From positions 1 to 14,620 of the forward strand of contig JBKECH010000146.1 of NCBI GenBank assembly GCA_047974415.1: a DNA stretch of 14,620 nucleotides. The letters are read 5' to 3'. This DNA is from JBKEAJ01 sp047974415. GTDB taxonomy: Bacteria > Bacteroidota > Bacteroidia > Bacteroidales > Prolixibacteraceae. Below are positions 1 through 7,993 of this stretch, piece by piece. The notes below the pieces were generated by a model. That model was not told the origin of the DNA. It made no database searches and was given only the letters and a program-made list of their open reading frames with translations. Position 1 is the stretch's first letter. Each line of letters starts with the position of its first letter. The translations under genes were made by a program, and so were the position numbers.

Positions 1-297
1 AACATAGCTTGCTGATAAACTCTTTGTAGATGTTGACATCTCAAAGCATATGAAAAATGCCTTTCTAAGCCCGAACTTGTTCTTATGGAACAAGGTATTT
101 GCGGTTGCACTTTCTGTATGACTACACTTGTTGCATGTCCTCGAATGATTTGCCCTTACCTGAGCTGCATTATGACCGCATTTTACACAAGTATACCCAT
201 TTGACCATTTAATATGAGCCAAATATTCTGCACAACTAGCATCATTTGGAAAATGTTCAGTAAATTCAATAATATCTCGACCTTCAAATAATTTCAT
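1..297 (-). CDS. IS1595-type transposase, N-terminal part (runs off window)
   Basis: The minus strand from the ATG at 297-295 gives 99 codons open to the window edge. The protein begins MKLFEGRDIIEF and has the layout of IS1595 (ISXO2-like) transposases: a short helical start (residues 1-30), a zinc ribbon with C38-x2-C41 (TCVKCGH) and C54-x2-C57 (TCNKCSH), then ESATANTLFHKNKFGLRKAF and the start of the STSTKSLSA helix that leads into the DDE domain. The catalytic DDE residues would lie outside the window, so I cannot say whether the element is intact. The first methionine is followed by the family's usual start-proximal sequence, so this start is likely. I found no convincing terminal inverted repeat in 298-500, so the element's outer boundary is not set. 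Confidence 0.85.
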   Translation of the reverse strand, partial: MKLFEGRDIIEFTEHFPNDASCAEYLAHIKWSNGYTCVKCGHNAAQVRANHSRTCNKCSHTESATANTLFHKNKFGLRKAFFICFEMSTSTKSLSASYV

Positions 298-299
298 AA

Positions 300-941
<642 letters not shown>

Positions 942-1195
942 TTACTTATACATAAGTCAGTGCCAAAATCAGAAGCTTCTTTCTAATCATAACAAAATGT
1001 TGTCCTTCTAAATATAAAAAATAGATCCGAAGAGACAAGCAATAAAAAAAAGCGATAATCAATGTGCAAATACCTAACTACATAAACTTCAAATCAGCAC
1101 ATCCCAAATCAGCACAAAATCCCTAAATCCACAATTTCAACTATATTTTCGGCACAAATGTAATAACTATTTTATAAAATACAAATTTTTTTCAT
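942..1195. other. AT-rich intergenic DNA, nothing recognised
   Basis: Strongly AT-rich with several A-runs and short direct similarities such as AAATCAGCACA occurring twice (1090-1120). I see no open frame with protein-like composition, no RNA gene and no clear promoter. Confidence 0.5.
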
Positions 1196-1233
1196 AAAAA
1201 AAGCAGGACAGACATCTCTGTCTATCCTACTTA
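1196..1233 (-). terminator. Rho-independent terminator of the DUF1080 operon
   Basis: Read on the minus strand this is AAGTAG, a GATA bulge, GACAGA, loop GATG, TCTGTC, CTGCTT and then a run of T residues (1202-1196). The two stem parts pair over 12 positions with one G-T pair. It sits downstream of the DUF1080 gene, whose stop is at 1529, and is the first terminator-like structure met by that transcript. Two MITE copies now separate it from the gene. The TACTTA target site of the MITE overlaps the first arm of the stem. Confidence 0.7.
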
Positions 1234-1377
1234 GTGATTGTCCATAAAATTGGGAATATGAGTCAGAAAGTTAAGCGCCGAGCCTTAAGAGCTGCAAATC
1301 AAGAACTTGCGTTAGCAGATTCTAATTCGCAAGGTCAGCATAGCGCTTATGTTAATCTTTCTTCTATACGGACTCTC
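1234..1377. mobile_element. MITE-like palindromic element, copy 1 (diverged)
   Basis: A 144-bp non-coding element. Its left end GTGATTGTCCATAA and the complement of its right end resemble the ends of the copy at 4941-5083 (GTGTCTGTCTATAA and GAGTCCGTCTATAA). The next 30 bases (ATATGAG...AAAGTTAA) also align to that copy. It is flanked by direct repeats TACTTA at 1228-1233 and 1378-1383, as expected of a target-site duplication. The interior forms a smaller hairpin around CTTGCG...CGCAAG (1307-1334). No transposase is encoded, so it would depend on an enzyme supplied elsewhere. Confidence 0.7.
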
Positions 1378-1383
1378 TACTTA

Positions 1384-1506
1384 GATTCTGTCTATAAAGT
1401 CCAATATCTGCGTTATGCTCACTTTGCGAATTAGTCATTTACACAAGTAAACTCCCAATTCACAAAGTTTCACAAGCCTTGATATTTAACTTTCTAGCTC
1501 AGACTC
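1384..1506. mobile_element. MITE-like palindromic element, copy 2
   Basis: Directly abuts the previous copy. It starts GATTCTGTCTATAAAGTCC and runs as a close match to the reverse complement of 4941-5083 through the segments ATATCTGCGTTATGCTC, CATTTACACAAGTAAACTCC and CAAGCCTTGATATTTAAC. About 20 bp near its distal end are missing. TACTTA follows at 1507-1512, a third occurrence of the same 6-mer, so two insertions appear to share one target sequence. The inner palindrome (AATTAGTCATTTAC against GTAAACTCCCAATT) is preserved. Confidence 0.8.
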
Positions 1507-1528
1507 TACTTATGGTATTCTTACATCT

Positions 1529-4500
1529 TTAATCCAATTCTTTAATTCTGAGCTTTCTAAACTCTACGTGCGAGCCGTGCGACAAGAATCCTATATGACC
1601 AGATGTTCTTTTTAGTCCGGGGTGGTCTTTATGGTCAAGGGTTCCATTTTTGGATGCTTCTTTAATATTTCCTTCCAAAATTGTAGTTCCATTTAGGACA
1701 ATCTTTATATTGTCGCCGTCGAGATATACCTCTTCGGAGTTCCACTCGCCCACGGGTTTAAGGAAGCCACGCATAGCAGCGATGGTTCCATACACAGAGC
1801 CGTGATACTGGTATTCTGCAAGCTTGGAATATATCGATGCAGTGTTGTCTAGAATCTGTAGTTCCATACCCACGTAAGCAGCATCGCCTTTGGCAGGCAT
1901 CCTTACGCCAAGTCCATTGTTGGCTCCAGGAGTAAGTTTGAAATCAAATTTAAGTACAAAGTTATCGTATTCTTTGGTGGTGAATAAGTTACCACTAGCA
2001 ATGTCTGGATAATAAACTAATCTGCCTTCCGACTCTACCTTGTGAGCAGTGGTGTTGCCCTGCCAGCCGTCGAGATTTACCCCATTGAACAGCGGTTTAA
2101 ATCCCTCTGCAGCTTCTTCGTCCGACACCTTATACTCCACGTTGCTAAGGTCGTTCACATATATATTTCTAAACTTGGTGAAAGTTTGATGCGCTTGCAA
2201 TTCGATGGCTTCTCTTGGGAAAATCGGTAGTTTTCTGTCCCAGTAGTTTTCTAGAACGACATTGTCCACCACAAGCACTCCGTTTATCTTCACTGTAACC
2301 TTGTCGCCTATCATCTTGATATAAAAATTATTCCACTGCTCAACGGGGTTGTCGGCTTTGAGCATAGGTGTGCTCTTATGTTTTTGATTGTTGTATAATC
2401 CTCCCGAGCCCACTTGTGCGCCAACCTCCACACGCGCGGGATCCCAGATCTGCACTTGTGGCGAGCCTCTGAGGTATATGCCACTGTCGCCGTCTGCCGA
2501 AATCCACCAGTCTACCCACATCTCAAAATCGCCATACATTTTTTTGGTGCAAAGATTGTCCCAAGCTCCGTTTTCAAAAACTATGCAATTGTCTTGCACA
2601 CTCCAGAAGTTAAGCATTTTCTCGTCGGCCTTTTGCTGTTTTTCGCTCAGCTCTTCGGGAGTCATCTTGCTGCGTTTAATTGGATTCTCCAATAATCCTT
2701 TCCATCCACTTAGGTCTTTTCCATTGAAGATAGACACATAGCCACCGTCTTTTATATTGTCGATATACTTCTGGATATTGATTTTATGATAGTTGCTGTC
2801 TTCCCCAGCAATTTTATCTTTGGCTTTTTCCAGTATTTCTTTCACTCCTTCGCCATAAACGCCGTCCGAATCGTCGCTAGGGAGTGCTGCTGTCATAATA
2901 GCGTTTGCGGCTACACTTGCAACGGAGCTGTCGTCTAGCAGTCTACCAAGGAATATCACATTGGGATAAGTACGCGTACTTCCCAAGAGTTTTATTACAG
3001 CCTTCTTGTCGTCAGCAGAAGAACACAAGGGGTAAATATCCTGCGCTAGTAAGAGTTTTTGCTCTGGTGTCACGCTTCCACTTCTTGCAATTTTTACATA
3101 CTGATTGAATGCTTTGTTTTTGTCATTAGCGCTACCATTTTTGCATATATCCAGAAGCTTATATACTACTTCTTGTCCTTTCCAGCTCAGAATGGCATCG
3201 AAAGCAGCAGCCTTGTCAGTAGCATTGCCGTTCTTATACACACTGTCTACATATCCTAGCGCTTCTGCTCCACCTAGCGATGCAACAACAGGGAGTATCA
3301 GCTGCTTGTTTTTTGATCCTAGGTCGGCGTATTTTGTCAAATCAGAAGTTTTGTTGCTTCCGTCTTGTTGCTCATTCGTTACTTTGACGATGGCGTTTTG
3401 CACTGCTTTTATATTATTGTCCGATGCGTCAGCAAGAACAGACAATAGTTCGTTTTTTTTGCATGGTGAGGATACATTCGACAATGCCGAATATGCTGCA
3501 TTTCTCACGTTTTCGTCCTTGCTACGAGTCTCCGATTTCACCAAGTCAAAATAATCGCTTGCCGACTTACTACCAAATAGGTTAAGGGCGATGACTTTCT
3601 TGTCGTTGCTTAGCGAGTGGTATTTGTTATAAAGCTGCTTGAGGTTTCTCTTGTCTGAAGTTATTTCCAGAGCATCTTTCACAGCACTTTGTGTTTTTTC
3701 GTCAGTGCTTTTGTAAAACAAATCTACTAAGTCGGTGTTTGCGCTACCACCGTCAATCAGCGCTAAGGACTTTATAGCGGCTTGTTTAACATCGGCGTTC
3801 GGGTTATTAAATTCACTTCTGATATATGCGCTGGCACTTGGGCACTTCAATCTGCTTAGCATGTACAGTATCTCGGATTTCCTTTCATTGTCCGAGGATT
3901 TAGCTTTGTCGATCCACTGCTTAACGGCACCTACATCTTTTATATCTTCTGCAATTTCTAGCACTCCTCCTCTGAATTTTTTATCGTCAGAATCGAAAGC
4001 ATCGAGTAGTTTTGGCATTGCCAAATAGCCATAGTTGTCTGCAAGTATACTTAATGCCTGTAGTTTGAAATTTTGATTTTCGTCTTTTGTACATTTCTTA
4101 AGCACCTCATATATTATAGCATTGGCTTGTGTATCATTGCCTGATTTTGCACTTCTGTCGGCAAGGGCAAGATACGAAGACACCGCGCCAGTAGGTTCAG
4201 GCATATATTTAGCTTTTGCCACCTGATTTTGCAAAGCCTTCACTGCATCAGCCGAAGCAGTCTGAGATAGAGCTTTGTTTATAAGGCTTTTAGTCTGAGC
4301 TTCTGTTGTAGTATTCAGCTTATTAATAAGTGCTGATGTCGAGTTCTTAGCTCCCAATTCGTATAGAGCATTGACAAGGTCTACATCGTTGCCCACTCCG
4401 TTTTCCAATGCGCTGACAAGAGCTTTTTCGCTCTTTGCCGAGTTGATGGCAACAAGAGCCATCGCCGCATCTGCACATAAGTATTTATTATCCAGCTTCT

Positions 4501-4918
4501 TTGCTATTAGGTCTACTTCATTGTCGCCAGCAATAAACTTCAGCTGCTGAAGCAAGAAAGCGTCAACTTCGTCTCCTTTGGATGGGAAACTTGCGTATGC
4601 CTTTGCAATCCAAGCTCTGTCTGCTTCATGTCCGTCTTGACTTACATACAATGCCAAAGAGCCAAGAGCCATTCGCACTTCTGTGTCCGTGCTACTTTTA
4701 GACGCAGGCTCTAACATGTTGAGCAGTTTGTTTACACCTTCTTCTTTTGTCTCTATGACATAAGCCAGTTGGGTATTAAGCTCGTCTAGGTTCTTTGTCT
4801 GCATTTTTGCCAGAGCATCGGCAATTTTAGTGTCGACAGTTCGTCTGTCTTGTCCATTCACAAATCCAGATTGGATTAACAGCATGGACATTAAAAATAT
4901 TGATATTAATTTTCTCAT
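1529..4918 (-). CDS. exported HEAT-repeat protein with two DUF1080 (3-keto-disaccharide hydrolase) domains
   Basis: 1129 residues. Residues 1-23 form a Sec signal peptide (charged MRK, a hydrophobic core, then VNGQ). Residues 24 to about 710 are short alpha-helical repeats of HEAT type with many Asp, Lys, Ala and Ser. Two DUF1080 domains follow: about 727-924 (SIFNGKDLSGWKG ... DGDSGIYLRGSPQVQIWD ... EAIELQAHQTFTKFRNIYV) and about 938-1128 (PLFNGVNLDGWQGN ... NNGLGVRMPAKG ... SHGSHVEFRKLRIKEL). Each keeps the family's opening FNGxxLxGW and closing FRxI/LxI segments. DUF1080 (Pfam PF06439) is now known as a 3-keto-disaccharide hydrolase domain, with a concanavalin-like fold that cleaves 3-keto-glycosides. 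The HEAT part may dock a partner or substrate (inference). The gene follows the Gfo/Idh/MocA oxidoreductase in the same direction, which would supply the keto-sugar. Specificity is not readable. A non-catalytic carbohydrate-binding role for one of the two domains is possible. Confidence 0.9.
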   Translation of the reverse strand: MRKLISIFLMSMLLIQSGFVNGQDRRTVDTKIADALAKMQTKNLDELNTQLAYVIETKEEGVNKLLNMLEPASKSSTDTEVRMALGSLALYVSQDGHEADRAWIAKAYASFPSKGDEVDAFLLQQLKFIAGDNEVDLIAKKLDNKYLCADAAMALVAINSAKSEKALVSALENGVGNDVDLVNALYELGAKNSTSALINKLNTTTEAQTKSLINKALSQTASADAVKALQNQVAKAKYMPEPTGAVSSYLALADRSAKSGNDTQANAIIYEVLKKCTKDENQNFKLQALSILADNYGYLAMPKLLDAFDSDDKKFRGGVLEIAEDIKDVGAVKQWIDKAKSSDNERKSEILYMLSRLKCPSASAYIRSEFNNPNADVKQAAIKSLALIDGGSANTDLVDLFYKSTDEKTQSAVKDALEITSDKRNLKQLYNKYHSLSNDKKVIALNLFGSKSASDYFDLVKSETRSKDENVRNAAYSALSNVSSPCKKNELLSVLADASDNNIKAVQNAIVKVTNEQQDGSNKTSDLTKYADLGSKNKQLILPVVASLGGAEALGYVDSVYKNGNATDKAAAFDAILSWKGQEVVYKLLDICKNGSANDKNKAFNQYVKIARSGSVTPEQKLLLAQDIYPLCSSADDKKAVIKLLGSTRTYPNVIFLGRLLDDSSVASVAANAIMTAALPSDDSDGVYGEGVKEILEKAKDKIAGEDSNYHKINIQKYIDNIKDGGYVSIFNGKDLSGWKGLLENPIKRSKMTPEELSEKQQKADEKMLNFWSVQDNCIVFENGAWDNLCTKKMYGDFEMWVDWWISADGDSGIYLRGSPQVQIWDPARVEVGAQVGSGGLYNNQKHKSTPMLKADNPVEQWNNFYIKMIGDKVTVKINGVLVVDNVVLENYWDRKLPIFPREAIELQAHQTFTKFRNIYVNDLSNVEYKVSDEEAAEGFKPLFNGVNLDGWQGNTTAHKVESEGRLVYYPDIASGNLFTTKEYDNFVLKFDFKLTPGANNGLGVRMPAKGDAAYVGMELQILDNTASIYSKLAEYQYHGSVYGTIAAMRGFLKPVGEWNSEEVYLDGDNIKIVLNGTTILEGNIKEASKNGTLDHKDHPGLKRTSGHIGFLSHGSHVEFRKLRIKELD

Positions 4919-4940
4919 TTTAATTTCTGTTTTATATTTA

Positions 4941-5083
4941 GTGTCTGTCTATAATGTATGGAGTATGAGCTATAAAGTTAAATATCAAGGCTTGCGAGAG
5001 TTTGTGAATTGGGAGTTTACTTGTGTAAATGACCAATTCGCAAAGAGAGCATAACGCAGATATTGGACTTTATAGACGGACTC
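4941..5083. mobile_element. MITE-like palindromic element, copy 3 (best preserved), inside the glycoside operon
   Basis: A 143-bp element with terminal inverted repeats GTGTCTGTCTATAA (4941-4954) and GAGTCCGTCTATAA (complement of 5083-5070). It is flanked by direct repeats TATTTA at 4935-4940 and 5084-5089. The whole sequence is an imperfect palindrome: ATAAAGTTAAATATC pairs with ATAAAGTCCAATATC near the ends, and the centre has TTTGTGAATTGG (5001-5012) facing CCAATTCGCAAA (5032-5043) with TTTAC/GTAAA inside. It has no open frame of its own. It fills almost all of the gap between the oxidoreductase stop and the DUF1080 start, so it must be transcribed if the two genes form an operon, and it would fold into a long hairpin in the mRNA. 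Confidence 0.85.
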
Positions 5084-5086
5084 TAT

Positions 5087-6346
5087 TTAGATATTCCAAG
5101 GTCCTCTCATGGGCTGTTTCAGTAGTCTATTTGCGCCGTCATCGTTTATAAATTCCTGTTTTACAGGGTCGAACTCAAGGCTTCTGCCTAGTCGCAGTGC
5201 AATAAGCCCCATATTTACTATGGTGCACGAGCGATGGCCATTTTCCTCGTTTAGTGCAAATTTCTCTCTTGTTCGTACTGATTCGGAGAATGTTGCAATC
5301 TGGGGCTCTGGGTCTGGCAAGGAGTTTACTAGTCCTTGAATATTTGGAATTGTACTTTTGAAGCCTTTAAATATTTTCCCGTTTGGTCCTTCAATATAGG
5401 CAGCGTCTTTATCTTTGTTCTCTCCGTCGAGAATAATTTGACATCCATCGGCATAAGTAAATGTTATTCTTCGCCAAGTTCCTACGGCGTCATAATTTTG
5501 TTGTGGTGCGTCGACTTCGACTTTTACAGGCGAGGTATTGTCCTTGCCCAACATGTACTGCACTGGGTCAAGATAGTGTTGCCCCATATCGCCAAGTCCG
5601 CCACCGTCGTAGTCCCAATAGCCTCTAAATGTGGAGTGTACACGGTGTTCATTATAAGGTTTGTAAGGAGCTGGCCCCAACCACATATCGTAGTCTAATG
5701 TATCTGGTACAGTCTGTGGGGCGAGTTTATTTTTACCCACCCAGAAAAATTTCCAGTTGTAACCTGTTACTCCACTAACGGTAAATTTCAAAGGCCATCC
5801 CAGCACTCCGCTGTCAACAACTTTCTTTAGTGGTTTAACGCTAGTTCCCAATCCGTAGAAGCTGTCTTTAAATCTAAACCACGTGTTAAGTCTGAACATT
5901 CGTCCGTTTTCTTTTACGGCTTTCATCACCTGCAAGCCTTCGTAGATGGTGCGGGTCATTGGTTTCTCGCACCAGATATCCTTGCCTGCTTTGGCTGCTG
6001 CTACCGCCATTATGCCGTGCCAATGAGGTGGGGTTGCAATATGCACTATATCAATATTTTTTTGCAACAACAACTCTCGAAAATCGTGGTAAATTTTAAC
6101 ATCGTCATTAAGCATTTTCTTTGCAATGTCAATATGTTTTTTCTCCACATCACAGATAGCAACTACACGAGTATCCTCGTATGGTATGTGATTCCTCCCC
6201 ATGCCACCAACACCTATAATTGCTTTGGTTAGTTGGTCGCTTGGCGCTGTGTAACCCCTGCCCAATACATGCCTGGGCACAATGTAGAAGCCTGCCGAAA
6301 TCAAACCGGCTTTCTTCAAAAAATCTCTCCTGTTGTTATTTCTCAT
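5087..6346 (-). CDS. exported Gfo/Idh/MocA family oxidoreductase (twin-arginine signal)
   Basis: 419 residues. The start NNNRRDFLKKAGLISAGF is a twin-arginine-type signal, so the protein would cross the membrane folded with its nicotinamide cofactor bound. The Rossmann domain follows: KAIIGVGGMGRNHI (41-54) is the dinucleotide loop and VVAICDVE (61-68) ends with the acidic residue that usually holds the adenosine ribose. ATPPHWH (104-110) and EKPM (127-130, K128) are the family's catalytic-site segments. GDMGQHYLDPVQYML (252-266, with D253 and H257) is the substrate-side motif. Members oxidise or reduce sugars and inositols with NAD(P), and those beside DUF1080 proteins are proposed to make or use 3-keto sugars. 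The DUF1080 gene lies downstream in the same direction. The stop codon TAA overlaps the TATTTA target duplication of the MITE, but the usual C-terminal end MRGPWNI appears intact. Confidence 0.92.
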   Translation of the reverse strand: MRNNNRRDFLKKAGLISAGFYIVPRHVLGRGYTAPSDQLTKAIIGVGGMGRNHIPYEDTRVVAICDVEKKHIDIAKKMLNDDVKIYHDFRELLLQKNIDIVHIATPPHWHGIMAVAAAKAGKDIWCEKPMTRTIYEGLQVMKAVKENGRMFRLNTWFRFKDSFYGLGTSVKPLKKVVDSGVLGWPLKFTVSGVTGYNWKFFWVGKNKLAPQTVPDTLDYDMWLGPAPYKPYNEHRVHSTFRGYWDYDGGGLGDMGQHYLDPVQYMLGKDNTSPVKVEVDAPQQNYDAVGTWRRITFTYADGCQIILDGENKDKDAAYIEGPNGKIFKGFKSTIPNIQGLVNSLPDPEPQIATFSESVRTREKFALNEENGHRSCTIVNMGLIALRLGRSLEFDPVKQEFINDDGANRLLKQPMRGPWNI

Positions 6347-6403
6347 AATTTGTCATATTATATAATATATTTCTCTAATACAATTCAATTTCAAACAAGA
6401 GCG

Positions 6404-6435
6404 TAAATATACAAATATTTTGTTAATCATTAAAA
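6404..6435 (-). promoter_or_regulatory. weak candidate Bacteroides-type promoter for the oxidoreductase
   Basis: On the minus strand TTTT (6435-6432), a 20-base spacer and TATATTTA (6411-6404) approach the Bacteroidota pattern TTTG-N19-21-TAnnTTTG, with one mismatch in each box. The start codon lies 58 bases further on. The surrounding DNA is very AT-rich, so chance matches are expected. Confidence 0.3.
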
Positions 6436-6481
6436 TGATATTAGCTCTATTTATCATTTTTACCTAATCAGACACTATTTA

Positions 6482-6525
6482 GTGTCTGTCTATAAAGTCC
6501 AATCTCTGCGTTATGCTCTCTTTGC
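6482..6525. mobile_element. MITE-like element, partial copy 4
   Basis: Starts GTGTCTGTCTATAAAGTCC after a TATTTA at 6476-6481 and matches the other copies for about 44 bases (through CTGCGTTATGCTCTCTTTGC), then diverges. No matching second end was found downstream. Just before it, CAGACAC at 6469-6475 is the complement of its first bases GTGTCTG, so 6469-6488 is a near-perfect 20-bp palindrome. This may mean two element ends once met here around a single target site. Confidence 0.65.
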
Positions 6526-6672
6526 TACGTGCTCCAATCTCTTCAAAACAAACGTTTCGCTGACTTTTGTTTCGCTCATCAGCATTCACGCTTAACTATT
6601 GATTTACAAACACTTACCCTAAAGCACATTTAACATCAACTCCCATTAGGGCAAGGCTGAACATAAAGTTTA
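6526..6672. other. intergenic DNA between divergent genes; one inverted repeat
   Basis: No protein-like frame. The only structure seen is CTTACCCTAA (6613-6622) facing TTAGGGCAAG (6646-6655), a 10-bp inverted repeat with one mismatch and a 23-base loop. It has no T-run, so it is not a convincing terminator. Confidence 0.4.
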
Positions 6673-6704
6673 TTTGTTTATTAAATTATTTTCCTTTAGT
6701 TTCG
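6673..6704 (+). promoter_or_regulatory. candidate Bacteroides-type promoter for the phosphoesterase
   Basis: TTTG at 6673-6676, a 20-base spacer and TAGTTTCG at 6697-6704. The -33 box is exact and the -7 box matches seven of eight positions of TAnnTTTG. Transcription would start near 6710, giving a leader of about 200 bases that contains both 60-bp tandem repeats. Confidence 0.4.
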
Positions 6705-6756
6705 CCTCTTAAATTGTTTGTCCGTTTGCGTAAAACGAAACATTAGAGTCAGTTCT

Positions 6757-6876
6757 CACACAGGAGAATGATTAACCCAGCAAAAGCTTAGAAGCTATAG
6801 GCTGTAAGCCTAACTACACACAGGAAGATGATTAAAAAATCAGCAAAAGCTATATACGGTAGGCTATATGCCTAAG
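6757..6876. repeat. two tandem copies of a 60-bp repeat
   Basis: Unit one (6757-6816) and unit two (6817-6876) share CACACAGGA, ATGATTAA, CAGCAAAAGCT and a TAGGC...GCCTA hairpin core at the same spacing. They lie immediately upstream of the phosphoesterase gene. A related single copy occurs beyond that gene at 8226-8266. No protein is encoded. Confidence 0.75.
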
Positions 6877-6913
6877 GCTCATGACTTACAGCTTATTGCA
6901 TAATTATAAATAC

Positions 6914-7993
6914 ATGAAACATATAAACAGACGCTCTTTTATAAAAGGCTCTTCGCTCGTGGGGATGACTAGTATTGTATCGGCAGGTGCTGCCGCCAAT
7001 GTATTAGCTGGAAGCTCGCAAGCCAAACAAAACACAAACAATTTAGAAAACTCTATCGCAGGGAAGTTCACCTACAACAAGAAAGGGAAGTTTAAGATTG
7101 TACAATTTACTGATACTCACTACGTATCTGGCAATCCTAAGTCCGAAAGAGCGCTTAAAAATATAAATTATATACTGGACTCCGAGAAGCCCGACTTAGT
7201 AATTCACACTGGCGATGCAATTTTTGGAAGACCAGCCAAAGCCTCCATGCTTGAAGTAATGAAACCCATGTCTAAGCGTAAAATTCCGTTTGCAATAACT
7301 TTTGGAAATCATGATGACGAGTTTGGCAAATCTCGTAGCGAATTGTACGACATCATCAAGGGTATCCCCCATAACACCATGGGTACAAATCCTGAGATAA
7401 CAGGAATGGGCAATAGCATTCTAACAATTTCGGCAAAAGACACAGACAAGCCCGAACATGTTCTGTATCTGTTCGATTCAAACGCCTACTCCACCATCAA
7501 GGGAGTAAAAGGATACGGACATATTCATCACGATCAGATTGATTGGTACAGGCAAAATAGCCAGTCGTTTGCTACAAACAATGAGGGCAAGCCTGTGCCA
7601 GCATTAGCATTTTTCCATATTCCCATACCTGAGTACGCAGACGCAGCTACTAATGGTGGCTCTCTATTAATTGGAACAAGGGGAGAGAGGGTTTGTTGCC
7701 CTGCTGTCAACTCGGGACTATTTGTGTCGATGAAAGAAATGGGAGATATACAAGGCGTATTTGTTGGACATGACCACAATAGCGATTTTGCTGTTTACTG
7801 GAATAAGATACTTCTCTGCTATGGTCGTTTCAGCGGTTGCGATACGGTATACAACAACCTAAAACCCAACGGTGCAAGGGTGATAGAGCTAAGCGAAGGC
7901 AAAGAAGGCTTCGACTCATGGATACATTTATACGACGATCGTGATGTAATACACAAGCTACAATTCCCCGAGGATTTCAAATGGAAGAAATAA
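6914..7993 (+). CDS. exported calcineurin-like metallophosphoesterase
   Basis: 359 residues from the ATG at 6914. That start is preferred over the ATG at 6881 because it opens a clean twin-arginine-like signal (MKHINRRSFIKGSSLVGM, then Ala-rich residues 20-37). The domain carries the metallophosphoesterase signature in order: D67-T-H69, G100-D101, G131-N-H-D134, H235 in FFHIPIPEY, and G285-H-D-H288. These residues bind two metal ions for phosphoester hydrolysis. The length and the closing GHDHNSDF resemble the purple-acid-phosphatase-like or Dcr2/Siz1-like branch seen in many Bacteroidales. Substrate is unknown: a periplasmic phosphomonoester or phosphodiester is likely. It is transcribed divergently from the glycoside genes and converges on cysK, so it appears to be a single-gene unit. 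Confidence 0.9.
   Translation: MKHINRRSFIKGSSLVGMTSIVSAGAAANVLAGSSQAKQNTNNLENSIAGKFTYNKKGKFKIVQFTDTHYVSGNPKSERALKNINYILDSEKPDLVIHTGDAIFGRPAKASMLEVMKPMSKRKIPFAITFGNHDDEFGKSRSELYDIIKGIPHNTMGTNPEITGMGNSILTISAKDTDKPEHVLYLFDSNAYSTIKGVKGYGHIHHDQIDWYRQNSQSFATNNEGKPVPALAFFHIPIPEYADAATNGGSLLIGTRGERVCCPAVNSGLFVSMKEMGDIQGVFVGHDHNSDFAVYWNKILLCYGRFSGCDTVYNNLKPNGARVIELSEGKEGFDSWIHLYDDRDVIHKLQFPEDFKWKK

Noticed and set aside
1234..1434. 66-codon plus-strand ORF
   Set aside because: It starts and ends inside the two MITE copies and uses a GTG that is part of the inverted repeat. Its protein has no recognisable features.
2388..4028. Several plus-strand ORFs of 93-149 codons opposite the DUF1080 gene
   Set aside because: They are antisense shadows of a well-supported gene, with low-complexity Ser/Leu-rich sequences and no domain.
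5336..5698. 120-codon plus-strand ORF opposite the oxidoreductase
   Set aside because: It is antisense to conserved oxidoreductase motifs, and no promoter or domain is visible.
6757..6876. CRISPR array
   Set aside because: There are only two units, in direct contact with no spacers, and no cas genes are nearby.
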